In this document: positions 11,523 through 23,118 of the stretch, one piece after another
How positions within the stretch are numbered: position 1 is the first letter of the stretch
How the letters are laid out: every line of letters starts with the position of its first letter
Notes under the pieces: model-generated
Database searches by the model: none
What the model was told of the DNA's origin: nothing
Seen by the model: the letters and a program-made list of their open reading frames with translations, nothing else
Source of the DNA: Phycomyces blakesleeanus NRRL 1555(-)
Taxonomy: Eukaryota > Mucoromycota > Mucoromycetes > Mucorales > Phycomycetaceae
Direction of reading: 5' to 3'
Length of the DNA: 64,000 nt
Assembly: GCF_001638985.1 (NCBI RefSeq)
Contig: NW_017265157.1
Location: 496,001-560,000 of the forward strand
Translations under genes and position numbers: made by a program

Positions 11523-14500
11523 TTAGACTTCGGAAATCAACCATAGGCCATAGCACAACAAGGCCTGTTTCTTGGCAGATGCGATCAGTAGATTCATGTG
11601 GCACTTCTCTTCAGGTCTAAAGGAGATTCCAATCGAATTCCAGTCCATGCGCTGAATGAGGTGTGGCTCATAGCAAACCTTTCGAATATATTCCTTGGTA
11701 CGGGTATTCAAATACAACGCAATGTCGGGATAGTTGTAATCTTCTTTGGTGACACCATACAGTTTTTGTACATAAAACCAAATTGCATGTCTTAAAGGAG
11801 ACGTATCAACAGCCCCGTCGGCTACTGGGTGGAAAATACTAACAAAGAAATGGAAAATCAGTCTTTTATTTCTTTATATTATCATTCTATTGTTTTGTTT
11901 ACCTCCAGTCCGTGATACTCAGGGCCTCATTAAACTCATCGTCAAGATCATCGCCAATCCCTGGTAAAAAGTGGTTGACAAGGTCACACCCATGATCTTC
12001 CCAGCAGTATTCTCCCAGCATGAATTCTCCATATTGAGGGTGATTAGTTTTGAATTCCTCATGAGCAGGTTCATTGGGCTCTCCAGAGTCTGAGAATCGA
12101 CTGAGATCTTCATATACCATGTTAGCTTGGTGAGAAGATTCCATATTGTTGGTCGTGATGGTCAAATTGGGCTTTACTATTTGGGAAGAAGAATTTTTTT
12201 TTTAAAAAAAAATAGGCTTTTGAATAGTAATAAGTTAAATAAACTATCTATCTATCTATGTACACACACACATACACACAGAATGAGAGTGAAACACAAG
12301 ACATACATGTGTAAATACATGTATAAATATAACTTTGTGTTTCGCTCTCTATCTCTGTGTGTGTAAAAGGTGTGAAATTATATATGTATATATACTTATT
12401 AATATAATAATCATGATAATAATTATTAAAGATGTGTATATGGCAACGATAAAGACAATAATAAAGAGAAAAGGCATGATGATTTCTGAACTTACAAGAT
12501 GGGGTAACTATAGGCAAGCTCTCCTGGAGCTCACCCATCTGTAGCTTCTCGAGACTCTCCTGGAGCTCTTCTTTCAGGGCAGTATCCTTGGTAGACTTGA
12601 GAAGGGATATAAGTTGATCTGTCCTGAGTCTGTCTTGCAAACTCTGTTCGTCTTCTTCATCTTTTTCATCTTCTGTATCTTTTCTTCTCTCGTCTTTCTC
12701 GTTTTTTTCCTCTGCGTCTTCTTCGGTGCCCGGAAGTGATGGGGACGAAGAATTCGATAGCGATCCATCATGCCAGCCAGTGGCAGAAGATGCAGCTCCG
12801 CGTGCCTCTCGCTCTTCCGAGTGGCCCAAAAGAGGCGGTGGTGGTGGACATCTCTGGTCCAATTCATGCTCTACTCCATCGAGCCGGACATGTCCCCGGG
12901 TCATATACCCTCCGCGCATATCTAGTTCCGGGGTAATTCCACAACCCATCACAAAGCTGCTCAATCCTAGAAATGTCGAGATAACCAGCATTGCTTGCAC
13001 TAATTCGCCCTTGGACCACTGCTGTCCAAGCGAAGATCCCGATGGACTCATCCACTCTGCAAGATCCTCACTCTTTAGCCTCCATGGCTGCCGGGCCATC
13101 TTTTGCACCAGGCCCACAAGCTTCCTGAGCTTGAGTGGGCATGAACTAGTTCCATTTAGCCACAAAGGATCTCCTCCTGCCTGCAGGAAGTCCAATGTCA
13201 AAATAGATACCAAGTACTGGCACTGCTGCTCAGCAGCCGTCTGTTTATATATATAAATATATATATATATTACACCCATAAAAAACACACACACGTATGT
13301 ATATACACCCACATAATAAAGAGATGAATAAATGAATAAAGGGAGAGAGGGAGAGAGAAATAGGATATTCAGTTAATGGCGTCATAAAATAAATAGTAAA
13401 ATCAAAAGAAATAATAAAATTAATTAAATAAACAAATTGATTAATTTTTATTTTTATTTTGTTACGCACCATAATGCCCAGGTAACACTTCCATGTCCGG
13501 TGCAGTGGACCGATGGCTGACTTGACGGTCTTGGTGTACGTCACATTAAAGATTTCATAAAACGTTGGGAAAAAGACCATGAGCCGAAAGAGGTTTAGCA
13601 GACGGCCTTCGTCGACAAAGGTCTTGACCATCAGTTGGCGCACATATTCGTCCGCAGGTCTTCCGATCTCTTCGCCGTCCAGAGGTCGCTGTGCTCTGAA
13701 CTGGGATCGTACAAAATCAAATGGCTCGTCCATCCCGTCCGACTCGGCCTCATGCGACCACGGTGAGAAAGATAGATTGGCTGGGCGCGGGTAACTGACG
13801 AGTGGATAGGAGCTCGTAGACTCGAGTGAAAAAAGGGCATCCAATCCAATAAATGACGACGGCGAAGGGTAACTGGCTCGAGGAGCTGGAATAAGTAGTG
13901 TATCCTTTTCCAAACCAAAAATAAATAAATAGAAAATATGTTAATGTCATATATTTTTTAAACTACTACCACTACCACCACTACTGCTACTGCTGCTGCT
14001 GCTGCTGCTGCTATTGTTGTTGTTACTTTTGCTGCTGCTGCTGCTGCTACTGCTGCTACATCTTATTATTATTATTATTATTTTAATTTTTAAGATGCCA
14101 ATGAGTCAGTGTGTAGGTATGTAGGTATATGTCTGTGTTTGCTTGTTTTGTACACACGTTTGTAATTTGAAGAAATTCCTGGCATGCTTGTCGGACATCG
14201 CTAAAGGGACAGGTCAGGGAGAGTCGGAGCATGGTCAGCAAGAGGTACTGCAGTTGTTCGTCTGTACCTCCGTCGTCTTCTTCTTCTTTGCGCATCTCTT
14301 CACGGGTCTGGTCGGCTGTGGTATGTTCGACCGGCGATAGATCGGCCGCAAGAGGTGAAAATGGCGACCGAGCCACGCGCATAAAGGACTTTACGACTTG
14401 GATAATCTTCTCAAGTGCCTCTCGTCGTTCTCCAACCGATTCCACCTGAAGGTTCTTAAAAAGTGTAATTCGAAGGCGAGACGACTGTAACTGTCGTGCA

Positions 14501-14798
14501 CGAGTATCTCGGGCTATTTATATGTGTATATACGTATTGTATTGTAGTTTAGTGTAGTGTATCGTATGGTGTGGTGTGGTGCGTATGTGGGTGCATGTGG
14601 GTACGTGCGTGTGGGTACATATTGTTAAAAGATAATTTATGTCAATATTAAATCGATTCATATATGTATATAAGTATATATATATTCTTTGCCCTGACTT
14701 GTTTATACTATTTAGGTCATTCTTATTGTGTTTTTGTTTGTTTTTTTTTAACCTTGTTCTTCTACGCCATGAGTGTCATGAGGTTGATCTTGGCTCAT
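11523..14798 (-). CDS. sestrin
   Basis: Sestrins bind GATOR2 and restrain TORC1 when leucine is low; the N-terminal half resembles alkyl-hydroperoxide reductase. Six exons read downwards: 14798-14753, 14513-14158, 13904-13470, 13240-12496, 12176-11903 and 11838-11523. All phases close to 723 aa. The first exon is the least certain (weak donor GTTAAA) but fits in phase. Family landmarks: FLQAGGDPLWL and FVMGCGI in the N-terminal domain, and EYCWEDHG plus VDTSPLRHAIW in the C-terminal domain. It exceeds animal sestrins (about 480-550 aa) mainly through a disordered Glu/Lys-rich linker at about residues 385-520. Of the human SESN2 triad C125/Y127/H132, C286 and Y288 are present but the His is Leu293. 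Leucine-pocket T386, R390 and E451 correspond to T631, R635 and E696; the GATOR2-binding DD pair is E651-D652. Confidence 0.93.
13970..14056. repeat. CTG/CTA trinucleotide microsatellite in sestrin intron 2
   Basis: A run of CTG units interrupted by CTA and TTG triplets lies wholly inside the intron between sestrin exons 2 and 3. It does not add residues to the protein and is likely polymorphic between isolates. Confidence 0.9.
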
Positions 14799-16859
14799 TG
14801 AGTGATCTGATCGTTGGTGAAAAAGTGACAGGTGAACAGAATAATAATAATAATAGTAGTAGTAATAGTAGGAGGAGGAGTAGCAAGAATATACAGTGGT
14901 AAAATATATAGATATAGATAACGATATAGATATAGATATAGATATAGATAAGTTTATATATATAATGTATAATGTATATATAAAAATGTATATAAAGTTT
15001 TGGCTTTTTTTTTTAATATAGAGGATATTGATAGAAGAGGAAGAAGAGGAAAAAAAAAGGTTTAGAATGAAAGACAGAAATACCCTTTTTTTATAGATTT
15101 TATAAGAGTGAATAAAAATTATTATTTTCCAAAATATATATTAAAATATAATATAAAATATTAATATAAAAGGAAGGGGGGGGTGTCTTTAGAAAAATAA
15201 TAATATAATAATAAAAGGAGGAAGAATAAGAATAAGAATAAGAATAAGAAGAAGAAGGAAAGAAGGTGGGAAATCACAAAGTGCCATGAGAATGCTTCTA
15301 CTTTATTAAAGTGCCGACTAAATAATGTACACACATCAACCCGAAAAAAGTAATGGTTTTTGCATATAATATAATTCCGCTTCAAACTCAATGTGCGCTC
15401 TCTGATAATAAAAATGTCATATTTAGTGATTAAATCTTAATCTGTTTGTCAGTTAAAGGGCACAGTCTATTGCTTATTGCTTATTGATTATATTTAATAC
15501 TTTAAATTATACAAAGATGTATTTATCAAGACTTCTTTACTCATATATCCACATACATAAAGTATTACAACCATAATTCTAACTCTAATTCTTACTCTTA
15601 CTCTTAAAATTAAAGAAGAATGAAACAATTATACAACTGGGTTCAATGTTGTACCACCCTATTTTTGAATACAAAATTCCTAGATGATCCTGACATTGGA
15701 AACATATATATATTCTGTAATATTGTCTTGTGTGGCTTAATGGCAAGATTTCTTCAGACTAAAAATGGTCCAGCACTATCATGATCCATACAAGCAAATA
15801 GACAAATAAACAAACTGATTTTGATTTTGATTTTATAGAAAAAAATCATAAACTTATATGAAAGTCAAGCTCATTACTTTTATAAAACTAAAAAGATAAT
15901 AACCTTGTTTCCAATCTACATGTTGTACATACACACTTAAAATTTAAACCTTATTCCCATATTAAACAAACTGCTTTACCAAATGAACACTGGTTTGTAT
16001 CTGTAAAGTAGTTGAATTATACTATAAGAGACATATAAAGAAATAAAGAAATAAATAACCTTCATCATCACTATTATCATCACATATATTTGTACATATA
16101 TATATCTATTTGCATACATTTCATGGTCTAGTATAAATAAGGACCTGAGCTTAATTTTCTGTTTTTCACACACACACACACTCATATTCATATTTATTTT
16201 CTGCATTTTTTCTCTTGTGGGATTAAAGGTTTTATTTCTTTTGGAATTGGCGGAAATGAGTTTAGTGTATTAGAGACCTTATTTTATTTTTTTGCAATAC
16301 TTGCAATTTATTTAGATTCTTAATTGAGTTAAGTCTGTAATCACACGCTATATTTTGTATTTATAATAACCATCTGTAAGCAGACTTGTAATTAGGAGAC
16401 GTCTATTCATCAATACTCTGTTCTCTCTTTATATATATATACAAGTTTGAGATCAATATTAGTTCTATATAAAGTGGTGGCTAATATACGATAATTTATC
16501 TTGCATTATTATTAATAAAAAAAAAGTAATAAATCATTAATTTTCAATGTGTATACTAATGAATATAGTACTATAACCAAAAGCATATTTATCAAAAACA
16601 ACAACAACAGGAAACTATAGATAAAATAAAGAAAAACGTATAAGGAATATTATTTACCGTAATGTTTAGAGTAATGTTTAAGGGAGGGGGTGGTAGTGTT
16701 TGAGGTGGTTCATATTTCAAAATAATGCACCTCATTTCGAGCGTGAATAGAAACAATGTACGTGAACAAACAGAAGGATTTTTAGATAAAATAAAGGCGA
16801 AGAAGAAGAAGAAATGGCGTATTAGTAAATAATATTTAAAGATATATATAAAGTCGTTC

Positions 16860-16889
16860 TTGCACGGTACTATATGTTATACCGTGCAA
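16860..16889. repeat. perfect 10-bp stem inverted repeat
   Basis: TTGCACGGTA and its exact complement are separated by a 10-base AT-rich loop. It is isolated in AT-rich DNA, not next to a gene end, and lacks a U-tract typical of a terminator. Confidence 0.7.
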
Positions 16890-17383
16890 ATCAAAGAAAA
16901 AGTGGTTAATATGTCTAAAATAAACTTAACTGCTAAATAAAACTTTTTGATTGTTTTCCGCTTTACTATGGCTGCCAATTTACATAGTTTGACGTGTTGA
17001 GATTAGTTCAAGTCACATATGGCAGACATATTCATAGAAAGGTTATTAGGGAATAAAAGAAGAGAAATTTCTGTTGGGTATATATTACATCTTGCACATG
17101 GTAGCTATACCAAGTTAAGCCAACTACAAGGTCAAACTAGTTTCTTTTAACTTTATTCTTATTATTATTTTTTAAAAGTTATTCCTTACAGATATAAATG
17201 TCTCACATTTCTAGTCTGCTATCTGACCCAACATAAAAAATACTTACATACAAAACACCTCAAAGGCACATCCGAATATCTCCCAGTGTTAATATAAAGA
17301 CCGAAAACGGTATTAGCAGGAACATCGTACTTTACTTGCTGCTTCTGAACGCATACCTCTTGATAGTTCAAGAGAGAAAAAAA

Positions 17384-17605
17384 TTACTCATTGTGCACAG
17401 ACCACTCTTTATCCAAGTGGAAAAGGGACTGACAGACGTAGTTATTGATCTCAATCTCTGTTAAAACATCTCCTTTACTTCTTCTCTTTTCCCCACTACA
17501 AATCAATCCTAGCCATTTATATGTTTCAGTACTTGCTTTGTATTTCAATGTATTAACACGCCGTGTGATCTGGATCCCACAATAAGCTTCGACTCACTTG
17601 ATACC
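17384..17605 (-). CDS. possible terminal exons of an unrecognised small gene
   Basis: On the minus strand an exon 17472-17384 reads 28 residues (DVLTEIEINNYVCQSLFHLD and on) to a TAA stop after an AG acceptor. A plausible preceding exon ends at 17605 (LAQSHPKI, donor GTATCA) and joins it in phase. Base composition here is clearly richer in GC than the surroundings. I could not build upstream exons or find a start, and no family is recognised. Chance remains a real alternative. Confidence 0.25.
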
Positions 17606-18767
17606 TATCTTTGGATGACTTTGTGCCAGCTCACAAAAAAAAGTAAGTAAATAAATTAAATCAATGGTGACAATAATTGATGTTCCAGGTATGTTAGTAT
17701 CTACAAGGCATGTAACCCCTTCAGTTGTTTAACTAAAATAAGAACCAGGGGTGGTGCTGACAATGGTGCTGACATTTGTTGTGGTTAAAAAGAGACTCAT
17801 TGTGTTTTATTCTTCTTACTTTTACCCTGGTGTCATTTCCCTAGACTTTTCATCAACCAACCTGTTCCTTCTTCTCTAAAGCTGTGCCATGTTTTACAAG
17901 CCTAGTCTATATCAGCATTCTCAAGATACGACAGGAAAGAACAAACAAGAACTAGTCAAGAATTGTCTGTTTTATTCTAGAAGGGTTATAAAGCTGATCT
18001 TTCTAACCATACCTTGCCTAGATCGAAAAGAAAGAAGAAAAAGAGAAAATCTGGCACATGCGTAGATGACTGGTTAAATATATGTCCCAAGAATACTACT
18101 ATTTACAGCGAAATCAAACAGGCGAAACCGGAATGTCTCTGACTTCAATATTGTAATATAAAGGATATACATTTGAACATAAAGCAGACATAGAACACGA
18201 GCAAAAGTAATTTATTGTCAAAAAAAAAACAAGCAAACAAACAAACAGAAGAATAGATAAATTTTATAGAGCACCTCATAGTACAAAATAGCTTTCTTTT
18301 ATTAAAATCTTGCTGCCTATTAATAATCACGTTAAAATACTTATACATTAAACATATTTCCCGTAATGAAAGTAGATCTTGACGTCTGCTTAACCTCCCC
18401 ACATTGTGCACCTGTCTATTATTTCTTCATATATATATATATATATATATGAATATTGCTGTTTTTGAGAAATGATACATGTAATGCATATACATATCCA
18501 CGAGACTTGAAAATTCTATAATTTGGTATACTCTTTTTTTTCAGTATCCTTTGCCTGTGGCTAAACTTCATTACCAAAAAAAAAAAGAATTATGAAAGTA
18601 ACACACACTCTATTTCCATATCCCCAAGGCCATCTTTTGCCCTGAGAACAAACAGTCACATGTTACTGCTAATAATTCAATCCCGATTTTTTTTTTAAAA
18701 AAAAAGAAGAAAGTCAAATTTACGCAGATTGAGAGCTAGTTATTTTTCTTCAAATTCACTCATCACC

Positions 18768-20751
18768 ATGATCTCGGCAATTCAGTGGATCCGTAAGGGC
18801 GCTGCTCAACAGCACCCCGAGAAATACAACCTCGATGAGAAGGAGTATGAGAGAATTAGCCACCTTGCTGCAGAACAGCTCGAGGACGCTCAGAAAGATT
18901 TGAACGAGGCTCAAGGCATGTCTGTCGATGCTGCCCCTAAGAAGGCGTAAGTAGCACTTTTTCTATTTTATTGTTCTGCCTTTATTTTAGCCGAGAAAAA
19001 CGACGAAAGAAAAGAATAGAATAAAGCATGACAAGTAACATAGTTCTTATATTGTTTTGACTTTGTGTGTATATGTGTTAAAGTGCTGTTGGTACTGGAA
19101 AGGACGATGACCTGTCAGAATACAACTTGGACTCTTATGATGCTGAAATCGAGGCCGACAAGAACAAGAGTATGTAAATCGCGTGTGTTATTTAATTAAA
19201 GTGAATCGAAATTATTATTATTTTTATAAAAAAAAACTAATGTATACCTTGCATTATCTTCAGAGGTCGGTATCTTCTCCAACATCAAGGACCTTGCCTA
19301 CCACGCCAACGAGAGTGAGGACCCTTACATTACCCTCAAAAACAGTGTAGATGAGGCTGATGAACGTCAGGAACTCGAGGTTCTCCCCACCGACAATATG
19401 CTCTTGGCTGCCAAGACCGAAGATGATATTTCTCACTTGGAAATCTACGTTTTTGAAGAAAAGGAAGACAATCTCTACGTTCACCACGACATCATGCTGC
19501 CTTCTTTCCCTCTCTGCTTAGAATGGCTCGACTTCCACACTGGCCCCAAGGCTGGCAGAGAAACCACCGGAAACTATGTAGCCATCGGTACCTTTGAGCC
19601 CGATATTGAGATCTGGGATCTTGATACCGTTGACATCATGTTCCCTTCTGCTATTCTCGGTCACACCGACAAGACCAAGAAGAGAATGAAGAAGGTTAAT
19701 GACAAGTATCACGTCGATGCTATTATGGATCTTTCATGGAACAAGAACCACAGGTAAAAAAAAACTACAACGAAAAAATGGGGATATCCAGGGGAATAAA
19801 TTATATATATATATATATATATGAAATGTCAAATTGGTGGATTAACTAATTGTGTGAGTTTAACTTTATTAGAAACTTTATATTGTCTTCTTCCGCAGAT
19901 ACCACTGTGAAGCTGTGGGATTTGACTACATCTACTTGTGTCCAATCTTACAAGCACCACAAAGACAAGGTCCAGTCTGTGTCATGGCACCCTGTTGAGC
20001 CTACTGTCTTCTTGACCGGTTCATACGACAAGTCTGTGTGTGTATTGGATGCACGATCCCCTGGACAGCAGTCCAAATGGAAGCTCTCTAGCGATGTAGA
20101 GTCTCTCCGTTGGGATCCTCACAACCCTAGCAACTTCTATGTTGCTATGGAAGATGGTTTGATTCAATACTACGATGTCCGCAACGTAACAAATGGTGTC
20201 GGGAACAAGGCTCTCTTTACTCTCCAGGCTCACGATGGTGCCGTCAGTGCTTTGGATGTGAACCCCATTGTTCCCGGCTGCATTGCTACTGGTGGCACTG
20301 ACAAGACCATCAAGGTCTGGAACACAACTGACAACAAGCCTAGCATGGTTACAAGCAGAAACTTTGAATTGGTAAGCTTAATAATGATAATCACACACAA
20401 TAGAAATATATGATGGGTTTAACTAACAAATTGTGTGTGTGTGTGCGCTTTATTGATGATTTATAGGGCAAAATCTTTAGTGCACAGTTCTGTGTTGATT
20501 CACCATTCCAATTGGCCGTTGCAGGATCTAACGGCAAGCTTCACGTGTGGGATATGTCAACCAACGCTGGTGTAAGAAACGCTTTCCGTGGTATTACTGG
20601 TGCTGTTGCTGGTGTCGAACCCGTTGAAGAAAAGGCTCCTATTACACTTCCTGACGATGAAGAAGAAGAGAGTGATGATGAGGAGGATATCCCCATGAAT
20701 GATGATGATTTAGATGATGAAGACGATGAGATGGACGAGGATCACGTATAA
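18768..20751 (+). CDS. PWP1: periodic tryptophan protein 1 (WD40, ribosome biogenesis)
   Basis: Nucleolar WD40 protein linked to rRNA transcription and large-subunit assembly. Five exons: 18768-18946, 19084-19169, 19264-19753, 19873-20371 and 20467-20751; phases close to 512 aa (human about 501, yeast 576). The start is the internal Met of MISAIQWIRKG because this is where Pwp1 proteins begin. An in-frame upstream methionine-like start would add an unconserved extension. WD40 repeats run from about residue 170 to 420, with typical endings such as TVKLWDLTT, TIKVWNT and KLHVWDM. The C-terminal 40 residues are almost entirely Asp/Glu, as in the family. The conserved PWP1-specific block YVAIGTFEPDIEIWDLD precedes the insertion with HTDKTKKR. 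Confidence 0.95.
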
Positions 20752-22153
20752 GACAAAAATCACATATACATATATATATATATATAATTATTATTATTTT
20801 TTCATCATTCTTTATTAACTTTTTTTTATTTTATTCTATCTTATTTTTTTTTTTTATTTCTTTCGCAAGCATTTTATAAACCTCTTTTTACTTTTAATGT
20901 TCTTACAAAAAATTCCCTTTTATATATATATATATATATTCTCTATATGCAGAGATTAATTCTCCAATACCACCTTCCATAAAAGGAAAGAGTAAGCAAC
21001 ACATACAACTTAAATGTGATTGGCTAGATTTTCTATAATTTTTCGAGATAGAAAAATTTCGGATGAGAATTTGGTACTCAGTTTCCAAAATGCAATTCGC
21101 AGCGTAGTCAAAATTAAATATAAATAAAGTAAAATAAAATTAATGTGTGTTTACGGGCCAAGGGACCCTTTTTTTTATGATTATTCAATTTTTGACTCAT
21201 CGTACTTCCGAAGAAGGAAGAATAATTAGAATTAGAATAAGAAGAAGAATAAGAAGAACGAAAGAAAGAAAGAGAACTCTCATGCTTATAGGATGAGACG
21301 GGGTACTAAAGATGCATTTGGGCTTTTTTTTATATTTATTTTTCATATTCTTTAGCGAACATGCCGATGAGAGAACATGATATCTGGCGTGTCTTTTTTT
21401 TTTCTTGGTTTTCTTACCGATTATTAATTCACTAGTTTATTGGCTGTCTTGCTTACCTTTTTGCTCCAAATCAATACACAACAAGGACGGCAGATACCTT
21501 ACCCCACGTAAATAAACAAACGAATATTTCTATATGATGCTTACTAACCAAGCAGATATTCTATTTTGATAATCTAATGTGTGTTGTGAAGAAAAGTAAA
21601 GAAATAGTGTTTGAATTGAAACTGTGTATATTTGATGGCGACCAAAATTCAAGTAATAAATTAACAACGAAATTATACAAATAGTCCACTACCATTATTA
21701 TTATTACTACTACTTTTTGTTTATTTGTTTGTTTTTGGGTTCCATCTTTTTGCATGGATCTACAAAGTTCTTTGATTTGCTAGTGATTTGTACAACATGG
21801 TCAAGTCAGTTTTCCATGTTTTATTAATTAAATTGTAAAATAAAATAAAAATCGCCCTATTTTAATTCAATAATATTAAAACTATTATAGTATAAGCATC
21901 TTTTATATTGTTTGTGTGTTAAACTTTTCTTTATAGTAAGATATTTTATTTATGTATATATAAATGTTTTTTTTTCTCTTCTTCTCCGTCTGACTGTCTT
22001 TATGGTGTAATATATTATGTAAGGTTTACATGAAGGTAAGGAAGGAAAGGGCAAAGGGCAAAGGGCAAAGGTGTTTGTGTGCGCGTGTAGAAAAATGGAT
22101 TTATAAATACAAAGGGGGTTGGCGGTGCTTTTTGTTTGTTCGTATAATTAACA
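20752..22153. other. convergent intergenic region
   Basis: Long AT-rich spacer between the 3' ends of PWP1 and RCF2, with (TA)n tracts at about 20765-20787 and 20922-20938 and GAAGAA repeats near 21210-21270. A slightly richer patch at 21270-21500 gave only short open frames and no start. No gene was identified. Confidence 0.4.
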
Positions 22154-22551
22154 TTAGGATGACTTTTGCTTCAATTCTTCGTGCTTCACGGCCTTGGGCT
22201 CGTAGTAAGCAGGGTTATTAGGAAGATCAAGAACAGCACGGAGCTGGGCATCGGGCTGCTCCTTTCTGTTCTTCTTGTCGTCATCTCCGACATAGACCGA
22301 AATACCAGCTGAAGCCATCAAGACAGCAATGGTTACTGCCTGAGCATACATACGAGCCTGGACAATCTTTTGCTGTGTAGTCAAGAATCGGTTGGAGAAA
22401 CTGAGACCGAGAGCACCAACCATAGACACAGCCCATGAAACACCTACACAGCACATTTACAAATGTTAATAATCCATGTTTATCTATTTTTCTCCTTTTT
22501 TACATGTTTATATCACTTCCTCTCTCCCAAGTTAAGCATAGTCTTAATATG

Positions 22552-22582
<31 letters not shown>

Positions 22583-23118
22583 AAGCCTTTCCCAATCCAA
22601 TAAACAGATAGATAACCAGAATAGTCCAATTACGTACCAATGACAGTCCAGCGGTTGTCGTTCAGGTAGTGGAGAACATGGTCAGTAGTAGACAATGGAG
22701 CAGCGTTGGGGTTCTGGCGTCTGTTCAGGCTAGTAAGCATTTCTTCGTCAGTGTATCCAAGAACTCTGTTTTCGTATGCACTGCTTGCACGATCGGCGGC
22801 AAAAAGATAACCAGCACTAGCGCCTGTGGTAAACAAACACACATACACAAAAAAAAACACACTTAATACCAACTTCTTGACCAACTTATACTTTTATAAA
22901 AAAAGTATATCCTTATAGATTCTGATCAAATTACCTGATACAGCCATGATGGACTGGAAGGGTCTGCTGAGTGCTCTGAACTCAGGAGAGCGACGGAAAG
23001 TCATGACAGTAGCTACAAGACCCAAACCGAGACCCAGGGCAGCACCCTTGAGACCGTTGTTGAAAGCAATTCTGTCGCATTCTTTTTCTTGGGCGGGGGA
23101 GAGTACTTTTCCAACCAT
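22154..23118 (-). CDS. RCF2: respiratory supercomplex factor 2 (HIG1 domain)
   Basis: Mitochondrial inner-membrane protein that associates with the cytochrome bc1-oxidase supercomplex. Three exons read downwards: 23118-22935, 22823-22638 and 22443-22154; phases close to 219 aa, near yeast Rcf2 (224). The order matches Rcf2: an N-terminal half with hydrophobic helices (GLKGAALGLGLGLVATVMTF), a hinge, and a C-terminal HIG1-type domain. That domain has WAVSMVGALGLSF, then Q-A-R-M-Y-A-Q-A close to the HIG1 signature, and a second helix (VTIAVLMASAGISVYVG). No cleavable presequence is obvious, as for Rcf2. A CACGTG box lies about 270 bp upstream. Confidence 0.88.

Larger units (their letters stand above)
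14799..18767. other. 4-kb intergenic region, mostly featureless
   Basis: Two divergent promoters (sestrin on -, PWP1 on +) flank AT-rich DNA. Notable items are an AGATAT repeat near 14905-14950, a 10-bp-stem hairpin at 16860-16889 and a richer-GC stretch at 17250-17960 with possible minus-strand exons. No tRNA with recognisable A and B boxes was seen. Confidence 0.4.

Noticed and set aside
12726..13256. 176-codon + strand ORF
   Set aside because: Antisense shadow of sestrin exon 4; the minus strand gives clear family motifs.
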